Assembly: GCF_900119365.1 (NCBI RefSeq)
Contig: NZ_FPJO01000043.1
Coordinates: forward strand, 1 to 43,319
DNA from: Streptomyces atratus
GTDB taxonomy: Bacteria; Actinomycetota; Actinomycetes; Streptomycetales; Streptomycetaceae
Length of the DNA stretch: 43,319 nucleotides
Reading direction: 5' to 3'
Shown: positions 24,961-43,319 of the stretch, one piece after another
How the letters are laid out: each line of letters opens with the position of its first letter
Numbering within the stretch: the stretch's first letter is position 1
The notes under the pieces: model-generated
What the model was told of the DNA's origin: nothing
The model's database searches: none
The model's input: only the letters and a program-made list of their open reading frames with translations
Position numbers and translations under genes: made by a program

Positions 24961-24966
24961 TCCTTT
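24961..24966 (-). promoter_or_regulatory. Ribosome binding site fixing the GTG start at 24953
   Basis: AAAGGA on the minus strand lies 7 nt before the GTG at 24953, which begins the docking helix (MANEEKLRYFLKRV). It supports GTG as the true start. Confidence 0.7.
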
Positions 24967-24997
24967 CTTGACGTGTCCTTGCCGCGCTGGGCAGCGG

Positions 24998-29959
<4,962 letters not shown>

Positions 29960-30028
29960 GGTGAGGTCGCTCCTCGAAGCGGGTCTGGGTCGGTGAGGTC
30001 CGGCGGTGTCGGCTGGGACAGGCCCTGG

Positions 30029-40876
<10,848 letters not shown>

Positions 40877-40886
40877 GGCCCGCCAA

Positions 40887-40893
40887 CCCCTCC
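40887..40893 (-). promoter_or_regulatory. Ribosome binding site favouring the start at 40876
   Basis: GGAGGGG on the minus strand, 10 nt before the ATG at 40876 (MADDKKVLDYLKRM). An upstream in-frame ATG at 40906 would place this site inside the coding region and add ten residues unlike other PKS docking helices, so 40876 is preferred. Confidence 0.65.
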
Positions 40894-40924
40894 AAGAATT
40901 CCGCACACTCGACGAACACGCTTT

Positions 40925-43319
40925 TCAGACCTCTCCGAACTCGTTGTCGATAAAGGCCAGTACTTCTTCGGCACTCGCCGCATCCAGCTGGTCCACCACG
41001 CTGTCGCCCGCCTCGACGGGGGTCTGTCCCCCGTCCAGCCGGGCCACCAGGGCCCGCAGGCGCGAGGTGACCCGTTGACGGGCTCCCTCGTCGCCGTCGA
41101 GGACGGACAGGCCCGACTCCAGCCGGTCCAGCTCCGACAGCACCGCCGTTTCCGGCGTCTCCTGCGCGCCCCCCAGCTCGCCGCGCAGGAATTCCGCCAG
41201 CGCGGTGGGCGTCGGGTGGTCGAACACCAGGGTGACGGGGAGTCTTAGACCCGTCCTCGCGCTCAGCTGGTTCCGCAGGTTGACGGCGGTGAGCGACTCG
41301 AATCCGAGGTCCCGGAACGGCCGTTTGGCGCCGATCGGCTCCACCGTTTCGTAGCCCAGCACCACGGCCGCCTCGGTCCGTACCAGTTCCAGCAGCTTCC
41401 GTGCCGCCTCCGCGTCCGACAACCCGGAGAGCGAGGCCGCGAAGGCGGCAGAACCGCCCTCCGTCTCCTCGGCGGCGGAGTCCGTGACGTACTTCCGCAC
41501 CTCCGGGACGTCCCCCAGCCAGGCCGCCGGGCGGGCGGCGAGGAAAGCGGTCAGGAAGGAGGTCCAGTCCACGTCGGCGACCAGCACGGCCGCCGTGTCG
41601 CGAGTCCCGGCGCCGGCCGCGACGCGGCCGAGTGCGGTCAGGGCCGCCTCGGTCGGCAGCACGGGCAGGCCACGACCGCGCATGCGGTCGGCGAATCCCG
41701 GGTCGCCGTGCGCCGTGCCGCCCTCGGCCCAGGGGCCCCAGGCGATCGACGTGCCTGCCAGCCCCAGCGCCCGGCGGTGGCCCGCCAGGGCGTCGAGGTG
41801 GGCGTTGGCCGCGGCATAACTGCCCTGGCCGATGCCGCCGACGGTGCCTGCGAACGCGGAGAACAGGACGAAGGCGTCCAGGTCACGGTCCTCGGTGAGC
41901 TCGTGCAGGTGAACGGCGCCGGCCGCCTTCGCACGCAGCGCGTCCACCACCCCGTCCGGGGTCAGGCCGTCGATGAGGCCGTCGGCCGTGGCGTCCGCGG
42001 CGTGCAGCACCGCCGTGACCGGCGTACCGGCGGCGTCGAGGCCGTCGAACAGGTCACGCAGGGCATCACGGTCGCCGACATCGCAGGCCGCGATGGTCAC
42101 ATGCGCACCCAACTCGGTTATTTCGTCGCGCAGTTCGGCCGCACCGGGGGTTTCGGGCCCGCGACGGCCGGTCAGTACGAGGTGTTCGGCGCCGTTACGG
42201 GCCAGCCGGCGGGCGACATGCCCGCCGAGGGCGCCGGTGCCGCCGGTGATCAGTACGGTGCCGCGCGGGGTCCAGTCGGCGGTGGGCTGCCCCTCGTCGC
42301 TGGTGCTGTCGAGGCGGGTACGGACGAGGCGTCGTACGAACACGCCCTGCTCGCGCAGTGCCAGCTGGTCCTCGGCCTTGTCGCCCGCGGCCAGGATCCC
42401 GCACAGGCGGGCGGCGACCTGCTCGTCGAGCTCGGCCGGGAGGTCGACGAGACCGCCCCAGCGCTGCGGCAGTTCGAGCCCGGCGACCCGGCCCAGACCC
42501 CAGACGGCCGCCTGCGCCGGGCTGACGAGACGATCGGCCGCGCCGACCGAGACGGCACCTCGGGTCAGGCACCACAGGGGCGCCTGGACACCCGCGTCAC
42601 CCAGGGCCTGGAGGAGCACGACCGTACCCAGCAGGCCCAACGGCTCCGTGGCCGCGGTGGTCTCGGCGGTCTCCGCGAGCGCCAGCAGCGAGACGACTCC
42701 GTCGATTCCCTCGGGGTCCAGACCCGCGAGGGTGGCGGCGAGCGCCGACCGCTCGGCCACCGCGACCCGGCTGACATCCGCACCGTGCTCGGCCAGCGCG
42801 GCGGCGAGGGCGTCGACGAGCTTGTCGTCGACGGAGAAGCTCTCCGGCACGGCCAGCAGCCAGCGCCCCGGCAGAAGCGGAGTGCCGCTGCCCGCGGAAT
42901 CGGCCGACTTCCAGGTGACGCGGTAGGTCCAGTTGTCCAGCGCGGACTGCTCACGCTGCTGCCGCCGCCAGCTGAACAGCGTCGGCAGGGCCGCCCTCAG
43001 CGGCTCGGTGTCGGCACCGCCCAGCGCCTGCGACAGCGCGTCCAGGTCCTCGTGCTCGACCGCCTCCCAGAAGCGGGCGTCGATGGCGGCCGCACCGGCC
43101 GTGACCGATTCGACGGACAACTCGGGCCAGTAGTGGGTGCGTTGGAAGGCGTAGGTGGGGAGGGGGGTGCGGGTGGCGCCGGTGTCGGCGAAGACGGCCG
43201 GCCAGTCGACGGTGGTGCCGTGGACGTGGGCTTCGGTGAGGGAGGTGAGGAAGCGGTCGGGTCCGCCTTCGTCGCGGCGGAGGGTGCCGAGGGTTGCGGC
43301 GTCGGTGCCGGTGTTCTCG
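40925..43319 (-). CDS. Type I PKS module, C-terminal part: AT end-KR-ACP-docking; 5' part outside window
   Basis: The frame is open to the right edge; about 798 codons are present. It begins in the last part of an AT, whose post-AT linker matches the methylmalonyl-type modules (RRDEGGPDRFLTSLTEAHVHGTTVDW), so a methylmalonyl AT is likely though YASH is outside. Next come the KR structural half, a KR with intact GGTGALGG (about 42230-42255), an ACP (LGFESL, Ser codon at 41294-41296) and a two-helix docking tail ending EEVLAFIDNEFGEV. The KR is odd: LDD is replaced by TAD, there is no type-A Trp, and the catalytic Ser is Ala (GCG codon at 41855-41857, 13 residues before the Tyr codon at 41816-41818). 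It may be inactive, leaving a ketone at C15. It ends 48 bp before the next PKS start, in one operon. Confidence 0.93.
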   Translation of the reverse strand, partial: ENTGTDAATLGTLRRDEGGPDRFLTSLTEAHVHGTTVDWPAVFADTGATRTPLPTYAFQRTHYWPELSVESVTAGAAAIDARFWEAVEHEDLDALSQALGGADTEPLRAALPTLFSWRRQQREQSALDNWTYRVTWKSADSAGSGTPLLPGRWLLAVPESFSVDDKLVDALAAALAEHGADVSRVAVAERSALAATLAGLDPEGIDGVVSLLALAETAETTAATEPLGLLGTVVLLQALGDAGVQAPLWCLTRGAVSVGAADRLVSPAQAAVWGLGRVAGLELPQRWGGLVDLPAELDEQVAARLCGILAAGDKAEDQLALREQGVFVRRLVRTRLDSTSDEGQPTADWTPRGTVLITGGTGALGGHVARRLARNGAEHLVLTGRRGPETPGAAELRDEITELGAHVTIAACDVGDRDALRDLFDGLDAAGTPVTAVLHAADATADGLIDGLTPDGVVDALRAKAAGAVHLHELTEDRDLDAFVLFSAFAGTVGGIGQGSYAAANAHLDALAGHRRALGLAGTSIAWGPWAEGGTAHGDPGFADRMRGRGLPVLPTEAALTALGRVAAGAGTRDTAAVLVADVDWTSFLTAFLAARPAAWLGDVPEVRKYVTDSAAEETEGGSAAFAASLSGLSDAEAARKLLELVRTEAAVVLGYETVEPIGAKRPFRDLGFESLTAVNLRNQLSARTGLRLPVTLVFDHPTPTALAEFLRGELGGAQETPETAVLSELDRLESGLSVLDGDEGARQRVTSRLRALVARLDGGQTPVEAGDSVVDQLDAASAEEVLAFIDNEFGEV
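43131..43319. repeat. Post-AT segment nearly identical to 22201-22389
   Basis: See the partner copy: about eight differences over 189 bases. This end of the tract is cut by the window edge. Confidence 0.75.

Noticed and set aside
40877..40906. Upstream in-frame ATG (40906) for the 3615-residue PKS gene
   Set aside because: The GGAGGGG ribosome site at 40887-40893 falls inside this extension, and the extra ten residues do not look like a docking helix.

Overview
The window is a high-GC (about 70 percent or more by eye) actinobacterial segment, most likely from Streptomyces. This rests on the strong GC third-position bias, GTG starts, modular type I polyketide synthases (PKSs) and a chorismate dehydratase of the futalosine type. 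Almost all of it is the interior of one large biosynthetic gene cluster that runs off both edges.

Layout. (1) Positions 1-4307, minus strand: the 5' part of a PKS gene with a starter-loading region, acyl-CoA/AMP ligase, degenerate ketoreductase (KR), acyl carrier protein (ACP), then the first ketosynthase (KS), which is cut by the left edge. (2) 4424-5413, minus: an MqnA-type chorismate dehydratase. (3) 5414-5708: a divergent intergenic region with an 11-bp direct repeat, a perfect 8-bp-arm inverted repeat and a promoter-like pair. (4) 5709-9773, plus: an AsnO/VioC-type Fe(II)/2-oxoglutarate oxygenase followed 6 bp later by a three-domain NRPS-like protein (condensation-like domain, adenylation domain with an Asn-like code, carrier protein). 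(5) 9817-11272, plus: a broken tyrosine recombinase, a small SHOCT-domain membrane protein and a membrane-anchored cupredoxin. This island looks unrelated to the polyketide. (6) 11450-43319, minus: five head-to-tail PKS genes 28-69 bp apart, read from the right edge towards the thioesterase (TE).

Reading the assembly line in order: [partial AT]-KR-ACP; KS-AT(malonyl)-DH-KR-ACP + KS-AT(methylmalonyl)-DH-KR-ACP; KS-AT(methylmalonyl)-KR-ACP; KS-AT(methylmalonyl)-KR-ACP + KS-AT(malonyl)-KR-ACP; KS-AT(methylmalonyl)-ACP-TE. Every module has its own AT, so this is a cis-AT system. The predicted carboxyl end is C1 acid/ester, C2 methyl, C3 ketone, C5 hydroxyl, C6 methyl, C7 hydroxyl, C8 methyl, C9 hydroxyl, C10-C13 conjugated diene with a C10 methyl, C14 probably methyl, and C15 ketone or hydroxyl (the KR there lacks its catalytic Ser).

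How the genes may work together (inference): the MqnA homologue would turn chorismate into 3-[(1-carboxyvinyl)oxy]benzoate, and the ligase loading domain would activate this acid or a derivative as starter. The PKS would extend it and the TE release it. The oxygenase/NRPS pair would make and hold a beta-hydroxy-asparagine-type residue that the condensation-like domain could transfer to the polyketide. The starter supply and the aminoacyl decoration are the least conventional parts of the window.
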